NCBI GenBank assembly: GCA_902605035.1
Contig: CACLBB010000009.1
Coordinates: forward strand, 1 to 49,089
Direction of reading: 5' to 3'
DNA length: 49,089 nucleotides
Source of the DNA: an uncultured Pelagibacteraceae bacterium
Lineage (GTDB): Bacteria > Pseudomonadota > Alphaproteobacteria > Pelagibacterales > Pelagibacteraceae
Part shown: piece by piece, positions 28,096 to 37,387 of the stretch
Numbering within the stretch: the stretch's first letter is position 1
How the letters are laid out: each line of letters starts with the position of its first letter
Notes under the pieces: generated by a model
Seen by the model: the letters and a program-made list of their open reading frames with translations, nothing else
The model's database searches: none
What the model was told of the DNA's origin: nothing
Made by a program: the position numbers and the translations under genes

Positions 28096-28655
28096 TCATA
28101 TCTATAAATATTTATTATAGCTTCTGAAAAAGCTCTATGTTCTAATTTTTGAGTTTTGTATTTTAAAGTTTTTATATTATCACTCTTTTTAATAAAAAAA
28201 CTCTTTTGTAAAATTGTTTTACCACCGTCTAATTTATCATTAACAAAATGTACAGTGCAACCAGTTTTTTTCTCATTATTATTTAAAACTCTTTTAAAAG
28301 TATCAAGACCTTTGAACTTTGGTAGCAATGACGGATGAATATTTATTATTTTTTTTCCAAAATTATTGATAAATTTTTTAGAAATTATTTTCATGTATCC
28401 TGCCAAACAAATTAAAGATATTTTATACTTTCTAATTTCACGTAAAATATCATTTTCAAAACTATTTTTTTTGGTATTAATTATTAAAATGGGTATTGAA
28501 TTTTGTTTCGCAAAAATAATTCCCTTCGCATGTTTGTTATTAGTTATAACTAGTTTAATATTAATTGGGAAATTTTGATTTCTCGAATTTGATATTAATG
28601 ATTTAAGGTTTGATCCATAACCAGATATAAAAACACAAGCGTTTTTCTTTACCAT
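28092..28655 (-). CDS. purN: Phosphoribosylglycinamide formyltransferase
   Basis: Third step of purine synthesis: transfers a formyl group from 10-formyl-THF to GAR. The signatures are ISGYGSNLKSLI near the N-terminus, INIHPSLLPKFKGLDTF with the catalytic histidine, and TGCTVHFVNDKLDGG with the catalytic aspartate. Length (187 aa) is normal. It is translated after purM with a 7-base overlap, so the AIR-synthetase and GAR-transformylase genes form a two-gene operon. Confidence 0.96.
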   Translation of the reverse strand: MVKKNACVFISGYGSNLKSLISNSRNQNFPINIKLVITNNKHAKGIIFAKQNSIPILIINTKKNSFENDILREIRKYKISLICLAGYMKIISKKFINNFGKKIINIHPSLLPKFKGLDTFKRVLNNNEKKTGCTVHFVNDKLDGGKTILQKSFFIKKSDNIKTLKYKTQKLEHRAFSEAIINIYRYD

Positions 28656-29677
28656 TTAATTTTATTATATAAATTTATTTTTTCTATATTGTCTGATATA
28701 TATCCTATTTCGTAGGGCATATAATCTTTTGAAAAATACTTTTTAATTTTTTTTAAATTTTTTTTATCAATTATAACACAAAAACCTACTCCACAATTAA
28801 ATGTTTTTAACATTTCAAGATCGGTTATGTTATTTGACTTTATCCAAGAAAATATTTTTTTAGTTTTAATTCTAGACAGATCTATATTGATTGATAAATT
28901 TTTTGGAATTGATCTAGATATATTTTCAACTAGACCGCCACCAGTAATATGAGCAGCAGCATTAATAAGTTTTTTATTTGTTAATTTTAAAACTTCATTT
29001 GTATAAATTTTCGTAGGTTTAAGTAATTCTTTTTTAATCTTTTTTGAGATCTTCTTTTTTTTTATTATTGATCGTACTAAAGAATATCCGTTTGAATGAA
29101 CGCCACTTGAAGGAATAGCAAGAATTATATTACCCTTTTTTACTTTTTTTTTATTTAAAATCTTTTTCTTCGAAACTATACCAACACTGAAACCAGCTAA
29201 GTCAAATTTATCTCTGGAATAAACTCCGGGCATCTCAGCAGTTTCGCCACCTATTAATTTACAATCTGATATCTCACATCCTTTCAAAATACCTCTTAAA
29301 ATACTTTTGGTTTTTCTTAAATCTAATTTACCTACAGCTATATAATCTAAAAAAAATAGTGGTTTAGCTCCCTGTACTATTAAGTCATTTACACACATTG
29401 CTACTAAATCAATCCCGATAGTGTCTAATTTTTTAAACTTTCTTGCTAAAACTATTTTAGTGCCAACACCATCAGTGCATGAAACAATAACTGGATCTTT
29501 AATATTCACCTTACTTAAATCGAAGGAGGACCCAAAAGCGCCTATATTATCTTGATTAAACGTTTTATCCGTTTTTTTGACATTTTTTTTAGATATTCTA
29601 GCTATGTGATCAACAAACTTATTAGCTTCAGAAATATTTACACCACTTTTTTTATAACTATTTTGTATTTTTTTCAT
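28649..29677 (-). CDS. purM: Phosphoribosylformylglycinamidine cyclo-ligase
   Basis: AIR synthetase: ATP-dependent ring closure of FGAM in purine synthesis. Family motifs include GAFGSSFDLS near the N-terminus, SCTDGVGTKI, GIDLVAMCVNDLIVQGAKPLFFLDYIA-type segments, GGETAEMPG, GVHSNGYSLVR and HITGGGLVENI. Length is 342 aa. Start ATG. It is divergent from the DUF2066 gene with only 25 bases between the two start codons. Confidence 0.97.
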   Translation of the reverse strand: MKKIQNSYKKSGVNISEANKFVDHIARISKKNVKKTDKTFNQDNIGAFGSSFDLSKVNIKDPVIVSCTDGVGTKIVLARKFKKLDTIGIDLVAMCVNDLIVQGAKPLFFLDYIAVGKLDLRKTKSILRGILKGCEISDCKLIGGETAEMPGVYSRDKFDLAGFSVGIVSKKKILNKKKVKKGNIILAIPSSGVHSNGYSLVRSIIKKKKISKKIKKELLKPTKIYTNEVLKLTNKKLINAAAHITGGGLVENISRSIPKNLSINIDLSRIKTKKIFSWIKSNNITDLEMLKTFNCGVGFCVIIDKKNLKKIKKYFSKDYMPYEIGYISDNIEKINLYNKIKW

Positions 29678-29702
29678 TTATAAAAATGATAATTAGCTAA
29701 AT

Positions 29703-30749
29703 ATGAAAAATTTAATATTTATTTGTTCTATATTAATTATTTTACTAAAAACTGGAAATGTTTTATCAGCTAACTACATTTTTAATGTTAATAATATAGA
29801 GATTAAACACAATATAAAAAACAAAGAAATATCAATTAATGAAGCATTCAAAGAAGCTTTTGATAGACTAATTAAAAGACTTTTACTTGAAGAAGATTAT
29901 AAAAAGGTTTCTAAAATAGAGTTGAGCAACATCAAGGAGCTGATTTCGTATTATCAAATAATAAATCAAAAAGACGAAGAAAAAGACGACAATCAAAATC
30001 AAAAAATAAATGTGTCTTTTGATAAAGACAGAATGCATAATTTTTTTTATAATAGAAATATTCTTTATTCTGACATAATAAATACTGAAGTTGTCATATT
30101 TCCTTTACTTAAAAAGGAAAATCAATATTTTATTTATACCAATAATTATTTTTACGATAATTGGAAAGAAGAAAAGTCAGAAAAATTAATTCAATATGTT
30201 CTACCTGCAGAAAATATTGAGAATATACAAAAAATAAATTCTAGCGAAAACAACATTTACAAAATTGAAATTTCTGATTTTTTTAAAGAATATGACACTG
30301 AAAATGTAGTTTTCGTTTACATTGAAATTGACAAACAAAGTGCGGAAATTTTTTTAAAAACAAGAATTGAACAAAAAATAATTAACAAAAATTTAGTAAT
30401 AAAAAATGAAGAAAAAGTAAATGATATAGATTTTTATAAGAAAATAATTTTTTCAATAGATAACGAAATTAGAGATTTAATAAAGTCACAAAATCTTATA
30501 GATGTTAGAACTCCTTCCTTTTTAAATGTTAAAATTAAATTAAATAAAAAAGATAATTTGGTAGAGTTCAAAGAAAGATTAAAAAAAATTGATTTGATCG
30601 ACAATTTTTATGTTCAAGAATTGAATAAAGACTATGTTTTGGTAAAAATCAAATATCTTGGTAAAATTAGTAAAATTATAAATAAATTAAAAAAAGAAGA
30701 TATTAACTTAAAAATGATAGCTGGCCAATGGCAGCTAAATATAATTTAA
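29703..30749 (+). CDS. Exported DUF2066-type protein
   Basis: A 348-residue protein with a signal peptide (LIFICSILIILLKTGNVLSA), so probably periplasmic. The part after the signal (KEISINEAFKEAFDRLIKRLL) and the gene position between purM and hda match the DUF2066 family, found at this place in many proteobacteria. No catalytic motif is visible and the function is unknown. Its stop overlaps the likely hda start by one base (TAATG). Confidence 0.72.
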   Translation: MKNLIFICSILIILLKTGNVLSANYIFNVNNIEIKHNIKNKEISINEAFKEAFDRLIKRLLLEEDYKKVSKIELSNIKELISYYQIINQKDEEKDDNQNQKINVSFDKDRMHNFFYNRNILYSDIINTEVVIFPLLKKENQYFIYTNNYFYDNWKEEKSEKLIQYVLPAENIENIQKINSSENNIYKIEISDFFKEYDTENVVFVYIEIDKQSAEIFLKTRIEQKIINKNLVIKNEEKVNDIDFYKKIIFSIDNEIRDLIKSQNLIDVRTPSFLNVKIKLNKKDNLVEFKERLKKIDLIDNFYVQELNKDYVLVKIKYLGKISKIINKLKKEDINLKMIAGQWQLNII

Positions 30750-31408
30750 TGGATCAATTAACATTCAAATTTCCATTTAATGTAAAATATTATGAACAGG
30801 ATTACTATGTTTCAAGTAACAACTTTTCTGCTTATAAATTAATTGAGTCATGGCCCAATTGGCCTGATAAATGGGTAAATATTCACGGTCCAAATGGTTG
30901 TGGAAAAACTCATTTATCAAATATCTTAAAGAAAAAGATAGATTCAGTTAAAATTGTAAATGCAAAAAATATAAACAATGAAAAAATACTAGAATTTAAA
31001 AAATTACGCTGTTTAATAATAGACAATTATAAAAAAGATATCGATGAAAAACTTTTTTATTCAATCTTAAATCAATCAAAACAGCAAGATAGCTTTGTTG
31101 TAATAAATTCAAATTTACCAATTAAAGATATTGATTTTAAATTAAATGACTTAAAATCAAGGGCTAATAGTTTTGTAAATTTAGGCATAGAGTTGCCCAC
31201 AGATGATTTATTAAGAGTAATTATCTCTAAATCTTTTTCAGATAAACAAATTGAAATTACACCCAAAATATCTGAATATATAATTAAAAATATCGAACGT
31301 TCATATGAAAAAGTATTTAAATTTATAAAGGATATAGATGAATTGTCTTTATCTTCTGGAAAGTCAATAAATATTAATTTAATAAAAAAAGTATTAATAA
31401 ATGAATAA
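30749..31408 (+). CDS. hda: Hda/DnaA-related AAA+ ATPase
   Basis: A DnaA AAA+ domain homologue without the DNA-binding domain, likely the regulator that, with the clamp, promotes hydrolysis of DnaA-bound ATP after initiation. The P-loop [11 protein letters not shown] and the start [10 protein letters not shown], similar to family N-termini, are seen. An in-frame ATG at 30728 would add seven residues inside the DUF2066 gene; the ATG at 30749 coupled to that stop (TAATG) is preferred (219 aa). The Walker B region ([10 protein letters not shown]) has D-N in place of the usual acidic pair. It overlaps aspS by 8 bases. Confidence 0.85.
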   Translation: MDQLTFKFPFNVKYYEQDYYVSSNNFSAYKLIESWPNWPDKWVNIHGPNGCGKTHLSNILKKKIDSVKIVNAKNINNEKILEFKKLRCLIIDNYKKDIDEKLFYSILNQSKQQDSFVVINSNLPIKDIDFKLNDLKSRANSFVNLGIELPTDDLLRVIISKSFSDKQIEITPKISEYIIKNIERSYEKVFKFIKDIDELSLSSGKSININLIKKVLINE

Positions 31409-33185
31409 ATATAGATCTCATAATTGTTCAGAACTTACTGAAAAGGACTCTGGAAAAAAAGTTACTTTATCAGGCTGGTTACATAGAAAAAGAGATCATG
31501 GAAATTTATTATTTATAGATTTAAGAGACCATTTTGGTTTAACTCAATGTGTTATAGAAAATAAAAATAAATTTTTCTCTATTTTAGAAAAAGTGAGACC
31601 CGAGTCTGTTCTTAGTATTGTTGGGAAGGTAATTGAAAGATCAAAGGATACGCAAAACTTAGATCTTGCTACAGGAAAAATAGAAGTTGATATAGAAACG
31701 GTAAAGATTTTATCCGAGGCTAAAGATTTACCAATGCCAGTTTTTGGAGAACAAGATTATCCAGAAGATATAAGACTTAAATATAGATTTTTAGATTTAA
31801 GAAGAGAAGAAATGCATAATAATATTGTTCTAAGATCTAATATTATTTCATTTATTAGATCTGAGATGTTAAAGTTAGGTTTTCTTGAATATCAAACTCC
31901 AATACTAACTTCATCAAGTCCAGAGGGAGCAAGAGATTTTTTAGTTCCTAGCAGATTAAATCCTGGTAAGTTTTACGCTTTACCTCAAGCACCGCAACAA
32001 TTTAAACAATTAATAATGGTTTCAGGTTTTGATAAGTATTTTCAAATATCGCCTTGTTTTAGAGATGAAGATGCTAGAGCTGATAGAAGTCCAGGTGAAT
32101 TTTATCAACTTGATATAGAAATGTCATTTGTTGAACAAGAAGACGTTTTTAAGGTTGTAGAAAAACTGATGATTAATTTATTTAAAAAATTTTCAACTAA
32201 AAAGATTAATGAAAAATTTATTAGAATTCCTTTTCAAGAGTCGATGATGAAATATTGTACCGATAAACCTGATTTGAGAAATCCATTGATAATACATGAC
32301 ATAACAAAAATTTTTGAGAGAGACGATGTAAAATTTGATATTTTTAAAAAATTAGTGAAATCAGGAGCAAAAGCAAAATGTATTGTCACGAAAAATACTA
32401 AAGACAAACCGAGGAGTTTTTTTGATAATATAGACCAATGGGCTAAAGAACAGGGTGCTTCAGGTTTAGCTTATTTTACACTAGAGGAAAATAAAGAAGT
32501 TACCGGAAAAGGTCCAATAGGAAAGTTTTTTAGCCAAGAATCATTATTAGAAATAATGAAAACTTGTAACGCAAAAGTAGGAGATAGCTTATTTTTAGCT
32601 TGTGGAAAAATAAATGAAATAGAAAAAATTTTGTCAATTTCGAGAGATAAGATAGCAAAAGATTTAAATTTAATTGATGAAGACAAATTTGAATTTTGCT
32701 GGATAACTGATTATCCAATGTATGAATTAGATGATCAAACAAAAAAAATTAAATTTAGTCATAACCCTTTTTCAATGCCACAAGGTGATTTAAATAAATT
32801 AGATTTTAATAATCCATTAAAGATAAAAGCATACCAATATGATATTGTTTGTAATGGAGTAGAACTATCTTCAGGCGCAATAAGAAACCATTTACCGGAT
32901 TTAATGTATAAGCTTTTTTCTATTGCTGGATACGATATAAAGCAAGTAGAGCAGAAATTTAGTGGAATGTTAAGTGCCTTAAGCTATGGTGCTCCTCCAC
33001 ATGGTGGTATAGCTCCTGGAGTTGATAGAATTGTAATGTTACTTGCGAACGAGAAAAATATTAGAGAAGTTACTTTATTCCCAATGAACCAAAATGCTCA
33101 AGATTTAATGATGAAGGCGCCCTCTGAAGTAGAAGAAAAACAATTAAAGGAACTTGGTATTAAGATAGATATTAAAAAAAATTAG
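31401..33185 (+). CDS. aspS: Aspartyl-tRNA synthetase
   Basis: A class II synthetase of the bacterial long type (594 aa), with an N-terminal OB-fold anticodon-binding domain ([23 protein letters not shown]), motif 2 ([19 protein letters not shown]), the bacterial GAD insertion, and motif 3 ([14 protein letters not shown]). It charges tRNA-Asp; whether it also makes Asp-tRNA-Asn depends on a GatCAB amidotransferase not visible here. Its stop is nested with the stop of the convergent NrdJ-tail-like gene in TTAG. Confidence 0.96.
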   Translation: MNKYRSHNCSELTEKDSGKKVTLSGWLHRKRDHGNLLFIDLRDHFGLTQCVIENKNKFFSILEKVRPESVLSIVGKVIERSKDTQNLDLATGKIEVDIETVKILSEAKDLPMPVFGEQDYPEDIRLKYRFLDLRREEMHNNIVLRSNIISFIRSEMLKLGFLEYQTPILTSSSPEGARDFLVPSRLNPGKFYALPQAPQQFKQLIMVSGFDKYFQISPCFRDEDARADRSPGEFYQLDIEMSFVEQEDVFKVVEKLMINLFKKFSTKKINEKFIRIPFQESMMKYCTDKPDLRNPLIIHDITKIFERDDVKFDIFKKLVKSGAKAKCIVTKNTKDKPRSFFDNIDQWAKEQGASGLAYFTLEENKEVTGKGPIGKFFSQESLLEIMKTCNAKVGDSLFLACGKINEIEKILSISRDKIAKDLNLIDEDKFEFCWITDYPMYELDDQTKKIKFSHNPFSMPQGDLNKLDFNNPLKIKAYQYDIVCNGVELSSGAIRNHLPDLMYKLFSIAGYDIKQVEQKFSGMLSALSYGAPPHGGIAPGVDRIVMLLANEKNIREVTLFPMNQNAQDLMMKAPSEVEEKQLKELGIKIDIKKN

Positions 33186-34003
33186 TTTTTAGATTTTAAG
33201 TTTATTCTTACATCTGAAAGATCTACCAATTTTTCCTCATAATTGCTTCTCACAAAACCTTTGGATGTAATGTTTTTAACAATTTTTAAAAATTTATCAT
33301 CAGGATTTTCTCCAGTTATGTCTTGGGTACTAGCAATCGAAGGTGTGTGTGCTAAGTCTTCTTTACCTAGATATGAAATAGCTAATTCTCTGAATACATA
33401 ATCTAATATTGAAGAAGCACTTAAAATTCTGTCATTACCCAGTACATTACCAGAAGGCTCAAATTTCGTATCAATAAAAGCATCAACATATTCATCTAGT
33501 GGAACACCATATTGTAACCCTAGTGATATCGCGATTGCAAAATTATTCATCATAGCTTTAACTAATTCGCCTTCTTTGTTCGTATCAATAAAAATTTCTC
33601 CTATTTTACCATCATCATATTCCCCTGTGTGCAAATAAACTTTATGGTCACCTATCTGGGCTTTTTGAATATATCCTTTTCTACGATCAGGCATTTTAAA
33701 CCTTGCATTATTTTTAACTTTAATTGAATTAATGTCACTTTTCTTATTTTTATCTTTGTTTGTAATTACTTTTTCAGCTATTGATGGAGTAAGCAAATTC
33801 TCTTTCTTTTTATTTTTTTCTGAAATAACTTTTTCATCTCCGATTTTTTTCGTCTTTCTATTATTTAATTTAACGTCTATTACTTCTACATCCCCATCAT
33901 TTCTGCTATCAATTTTAGATAATTCGCTATCATTGAGATTATCTAGTTTATGAACTGTTTTAAATGTGCAAGTATAATATGTTTCAACTATAAATTTTTT
34001 CAT
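33182..34003 (-). CDS. Stand-alone protein resembling the C-terminal (TSCPD) part of class II ribonucleotide reductase
   Basis: A 273-residue protein. Residues about 102-225 ([30 protein letters not shown], then [45 protein letters not shown] and [14 protein letters not shown]) closely match the region near the end of B12-dependent NrdJ. The radical-site and cofactor parts of the reductase are absent, as is the cysteine-rich tail; the N-terminal 100 residues are lysine-rich and low in complexity. It cannot be a reductase by itself; it may be a detached accessory domain. It converges on aspS with nested stops and is divergent from the NDUFA12-like gene. Confidence 0.75.
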   Translation of the reverse strand: MKKFIVETYYTCTFKTVHKLDNLNDSELSKIDSRNDGDVEVIDVKLNNRKTKKIGDEKVISEKNKKKENLLTPSIAEKVITNKDKNKKSDINSIKVKNNARFKMPDRRKGYIQKAQIGDHKVYLHTGEYDDGKIGEIFIDTNKEGELVKAMMNNFAIAISLGLQYGVPLDEYVDAFIDTKFEPSGNVLGNDRILSASSILDYVFRELAISYLGKEDLAHTPSIASTQDITGENPDDKFLKIVKNITSKGFVRSNYEEKLVDLSDVRINLKSKN

Positions 34004-34088
34004 TTTCTATAAAAGGAATCTATTATTATATGATATATAGCAAAAATACTTATCCTCTGATATAAATAAATATACAATTTAAGATTGT

Positions 34089-34458
34089 GTGGATTTAAAA
34101 AAAATAGAAATTATGAAAATATTTTTTACCTGGTGGAATAGACAAACGTTTGGAACTTTTTTAAAAACACTTTTTTTTCGGAAAATTTGTTGGTAAAGAT
34201 GAATATGGAAATAAATATTATAAGAACAATAAAGATGAAAGATGGGTAATATATGCCAATAATATTGAAGCAACAAAAATTACTTCAGACTGGTTTTTAT
34301 GGATACACCATACAATAGACAAGATTCCCAGTCACAATGATAAAAAATTCAAATGGCAAAAAAAACATTTAGAAAACAAAACAGGGTCTAAAGATAGTCA
34401 TAAACCAATTAAAATTAAAAAAGATAGTTATGAAAAAAAATATCAAACTTGGAAATAA
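34089..34458 (+). pseudogene. NDUFA12-like (complex I B17.2 homologue) gene with a +1 frameshift
   Basis: No single frame covers this gene. From ATG 34113 (or in-frame GTG 34089) the frame reads KIFFTWWNRQTFGTFLKTLFF and then stops shortly after a T8 run at 34171-34178. One frame over it continues as GKFVGKDEYGNKYY, DERWVIYANNIEATKI and WFLWIHHTIDKIP up to TAA at 34458. Together these are the whole NDUFA12 family pattern (WWNxQTxGT, FVGxDExGNxYY, RWVIY, WxxWxHHTxD). With one T fewer the protein would be 114-122 aa. In alphaproteobacteria this complex I accessory protein is commonly encoded beside the DUF2155 gene, which overlaps its end by 29 bases here. Confidence 0.83.
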
Positions 34459-34951
34459 TAATTTAGTAATATTTATTTTTTTGTTTTTAATTTTTAGCGC
34501 ACCATCTTTTTCCGAAGATAAAATTCTAAGTTCTCCCTTAATTAATCTTGAGGAGTTAAAACCGAGCTTTGAAGATATTGAAGAGTCTTCAAATGAAATA
34601 TTCAATAGTGAAGGAATTAAAAAAAAACAAAAAAATAAAACAGTAAATAATCTAGCTTATGCAAAATTTATTGGACTAGATAAAATTACTGCAAAGACCT
34701 CCGAAATCACAATAAATTTGGGTGAAACAAAGAAATTTGGCCCTTTAGAAATCAAAGTATTAAAATGTGGAAAAGTTAATTTTGAGAACCAAAAAGATAG
34801 TGTTGCATATCTTCAAGTAAAAGATCTTACAGAAAATCAAAATGAAAAGGTTTTTATTTTTAACGGGTGGACTTTCTCTTCAGATCCAACTATCGCTCCT
34901 TTTGATCATGCAATTTATGACTTACAACTTATAGATTGTAATAACGTCTAA
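34430..34951 (+). CDS. Exported DUF2155 protein
   Basis: A 173-residue protein with a signal peptide (NLVIFIFLFLIFSAPSFSE), so periplasmic or membrane-associated. The conserved core is the C-terminal half: INLGETKKFGPLEIKVLKCGKV, AYLQVKDL and FNGWTFSSDPTIAPFDHAIYDLQLIDC, which matches the alphaproteobacterial DUF2155 family. The two cysteines could pair. Function is unknown. The ATG lies inside the end of the NDUFA12-like gene, suggesting coupled translation. Its stop is nested with that of accC in CTAA. Confidence 0.8.
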   Translation: MKKNIKLGNNNLVIFIFLFLIFSAPSFSEDKILSSPLINLEELKPSFEDIEESSNEIFNSEGIKKKQKNKTVNNLAYAKFIGLDKITAKTSEITINLGETKKFGPLEIKVLKCGKVNFENQKDSVAYLQVKDLTENQNEKVFIFNGWTFSSDPTIAPFDHAIYDLQLIDCNNV

Positions 34952-36285
34952 AAGAATTTTTCTTTACTTAACCAATTAGTATCAAAATCAGAATTAACAA
35001 ATTTTTTGTGTGATAAAATTTTCTTATGGAGATCTATAGTTGTAGTTATTCCTTCTAATACGAATTCATCAAGAGATCTTAAAGTTCTTTGAATAGCCTC
35101 AGATCTGTTTCTACCTTTACAGATTACTTTAGCTATTAAACTGTCGTAGAAAGGAGTAATTTTACACCCTTGAAAGATAGATCCATCTACTCGCGTCCTA
35201 AATCCTGATGGTTGATGGCAAACTGTTATAATACCGGGACTTGGTTGAAAATCTAAAGCTGGATTTTCTGCATTTATCCTGCATTCTATAGAGTGCCCTC
35301 TTGGTGATATATCACTTTGTTTAAGAGCTGTGTCTCCTGTAAAAGCTATCCATAATTGTTCTTTGACTATATCTATACCGGTTTGTACTTCAGTTACTGG
35401 ATGCTCTACTTGAACTCTTGTATTCATTTCTAAAAAGTAAAATTTTCCATTTTCGTATATAAATTCCACTGTACCTGCACCTTCATAACCTATCTGCTCT
35501 ACCATCCTAACAGTTTTTTCAAGTAAATCTTTCCTCTGTGAGTCTGTGAGAACTGGACTTGGAGTTTCTTCAATAAGTTTTTGATGCCTTCTTTGAACTG
35601 AGCAGTCTCTTTCACCTAAATGAACAGTTTTATTTTTTCCAGACATAATTTGAACTTCAATATGTCTTGGATTTTCAAAATATTTTTCAATATATAGTTC
35701 ATCGTTTCCAAAATATTTTTTTGCTTCGGACTTAGCTAGTAAAAAAAGCTCCTCTAAATTTTTTTCCTCATTAACTACTTTCATACCTTTTCCGCCACCA
35801 CCGCCTGCAGCTTTAATTAATACAGGATACCCAATTTCTTTGCATAAGGACTTAGCTTCAGAAAATGTTTTGACACCCCCTTTGGATCCTTCAATTATTG
35901 GTAATCCGTATTTTTTTGCTATTTTTTTTGCTTCTATCTTATCACCCATTTTTGAAATTAAATCTGAACTAGGTCCTACAAATTTAATACCATGTTTATT
36001 TACAACATCTGCGAATTTGGCATTTTCAGATAAAAAACCATATCCAGGATGAATAGCCTCAGCTCCTGTTAAATCTACAGCAGACATAATAGAGGAAATA
36101 TTTAAGTAACTGTTTTGGGGTTGGTGGGAACCTATGCAAACACTTTCATCTGCTAATCTCACATGCATTGCATCGGAGTCAACGTCAGAATGTACTGCAA
36201 CAGTTTCTATTCCCCATTCTTTACATGCTCTAATAATTCTGACAGCGATTTCACCTCTGTTGGCTATCAAAACTTTTTTGAACAT
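34948..36285 (-). CDS. accC: Biotin carboxylase subunit of acetyl-CoA carboxylase
   Basis: It carboxylates the biotin carried on AccB with ATP and bicarbonate, the first half of malonyl-CoA formation. It has the biotin carboxylase N-terminal domain (KVLIANRGEIAVRIIRACKE), ATP-grasp glycine loop KAAGGGGGKGMKV, CSVQRRHQKLIEE, and MNTRVQVEHPVTE. Length is 445 aa. It follows accB by four bases and feeds the fabD product of this window. Carboxyltransferase genes accA and accD are not seen here. Confidence 0.97.
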   Translation of the reverse strand: MFKKVLIANRGEIAVRIIRACKEWGIETVAVHSDVDSDAMHVRLADESVCIGSHQPQNSYLNISSIMSAVDLTGAEAIHPGYGFLSENAKFADVVNKHGIKFVGPSSDLISKMGDKIEAKKIAKKYGLPIIEGSKGGVKTFSEAKSLCKEIGYPVLIKAAGGGGGKGMKVVNEEKNLEELFLLAKSEAKKYFGNDELYIEKYFENPRHIEVQIMSGKNKTVHLGERDCSVQRRHQKLIEETPSPVLTDSQRKDLLEKTVRMVEQIGYEGAGTVEFIYENGKFYFLEMNTRVQVEHPVTEVQTGIDIVKEQLWIAFTGDTALKQSDISPRGHSIECRINAENPALDFQPSPGIITVCHQPSGFRTRVDGSIFQGCKITPFYDSLIAKVICKGRNRSEAIQRTLRSLDEFVLEGITTTIDLHKKILSHKKFVNSDFDTNWLSKEKFF

Positions 36286-36289
36286 TATT

Positions 36290-36715
36290 CTATTTGAGAA
36301 CTATTAAAGGTTGACCAAATTCAACTGGTTGACCATCGTTAACAAGAATTTTTTTTACTTCTCCATTACTTGTTGAGGGAACATGATTCATTGTTTTCAT
36401 TGCTTCAACTATCATTATTGTTTGACCTTTTTTAATTTTATCTCCAACTTCAACAAATTTTTTTGCACCAGGTTCAGGCGCAAGGTAGGCTGTGCCTATG
36501 ATAGGAGATTTTACTCTAATTCCATCTGCATCTTCTTTTTCACTAAGAACTGCTTTATTTGGTGAAACAATAGAAGACGATTTAATTTGCTCTATCCCTT
36601 TTGAAGTTTTCGAAACTTTAATTTTTGTTTGTCCTTCTTGATATTCTAGTTCGGTTAAATTGAATTCACCAAGATGGTCAACTAATTCTTTAATAAGTTT
36701 CTTATCTATCTTCAT
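36290..36715 (-). CDS. accB: Biotin carboxyl carrier protein of acetyl-CoA carboxylase
   Basis: A 141-residue carrier with the biotinylation site lysine in VEAMKTMNHV near residue 107, inside the C-terminal lipoyl-like domain (KSPIIGTAYLAPEPGAKKF through EFGQPLIVLK). The N-terminal helix (IKELVDHLGEFNLTELEYQEG) and a linker are typical of AccB. Its start overlaps the aroQ end by 14 bases, giving an aroQ-accB-accC operon, the common alphaproteobacterial order. Confidence 0.97.
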   Translation of the reverse strand: MKIDKKLIKELVDHLGEFNLTELEYQEGQTKIKVSKTSKGIEQIKSSSIVSPNKAVLSEKEDADGIRVKSPIIGTAYLAPEPGAKKFVEVGDKIKKGQTIMIVEAMKTMNHVPSTSNGEVKKILVNDGQPVEFGQPLIVLK

Positions 36716-37151
36716 TTTTACAAAATTTATTCATTGCTTCTAATGCCATTATATAACCTTCAACTCCAAAACCACATAATACGGCAGTAGCTAATTTACT
36801 AATCATTGATTTATGCCTGAAATCTTCCCTGTTGTAAATGTTTGTAATATGTAATTCGATTATAGGTATTTTTAGTATCTTTAAAGCATCGTGAATAGCC
36901 ACTGAAGTGTGTGTGTAACCGCCAGCATTAATAATCAAGCCATGTTGGTCCTTCCTGGCTTTTTGTATTTCCTCTACTAACTTTCCCTCAATATTTGACT
37001 GGTATAAAGATAGGCTAATATTATTTTTATTAGCAAATTCTTTACAATTAATTTCGATATCTTCTAAAGTTATATTACCGTATTTTTCTTTTTCTCTTTC
37101 ACCTAAAAGGTTGAGGTTTGGACCATTAAGAATTATAATTTTTTTCATCAT
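36702..37151 (-). CDS. aroQ: 3-dehydroquinate dehydratase, type II
   Basis: Shikimate pathway enzyme converting 3-dehydroquinate to 3-dehydroshikimate. Family motifs: ILNGPNLNLLGERE with the lid tyrosine following in KYGN, GLIINAGGYTHTSVAI, and the catalytic histidine in IELHITNIYNREDFRHKS. Length is 149 aa, typical for the dodecameric type II enzyme. It starts 32 bases from the divergent thiS start and overlaps accB. Confidence 0.96.
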   Translation of the reverse strand: MMKKIIILNGPNLNLLGEREKEKYGNITLEDIEINCKEFANKNNISLSLYQSNIEGKLVEEIQKARKDQHGLIINAGGYTHTSVAIHDALKILKIPIIELHITNIYNREDFRHKSMISKLATAVLCGFGVEGYIMALEAMNKFCKNEDR

Positions 37152-37183
37152 TGTTTTTTATAAATTAGTTAGTTAACTCAATT

Positions 37184-37387
37184 ATGGCAAAAATACAATT
37201 AAATGGAAAAAAAACTTCAATTAAATCCAATATCTCTATTTATGATTTATTGAAAAGATTTAAACTTGATAACAAGAAAGTCGCTATCGAGCATAATGGT
37301 ATTATTATTCCAAGAGTTAAATTTAAAAAAAAAATTTTGAGAAATAATGATAAAATTGAGGTAGTTCATTTTATAGGTGGTGGATAA
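37184..37387 (+). CDS. thiS: Thiamine biosynthesis sulfur carrier protein ThiS
   Basis: A 67-residue ubiquitin-like protein ending in a glycine tail (VVHFIGGG), whose terminal carboxylate is converted to a thiocarboxylate to donate sulfur to the thiazole ring. It is immediately followed by thiG with a one-base overlap, the classic pairing. The gap to aroQ is only 32 bases, so there is no room for a TPP riboswitch upstream of the start. Confidence 0.93.
   Translation: MAKIQLNGKKTSIKSNISIYDLLKRFKLDNKKVAIEHNGIIIPRVKFKKKILRNNDKIEVVHFIGGG

Noticed and set aside
37152-37183. TPP riboswitch before thiS
   Set aside because: The gap is only 32 bases and has no thi-box sequence.
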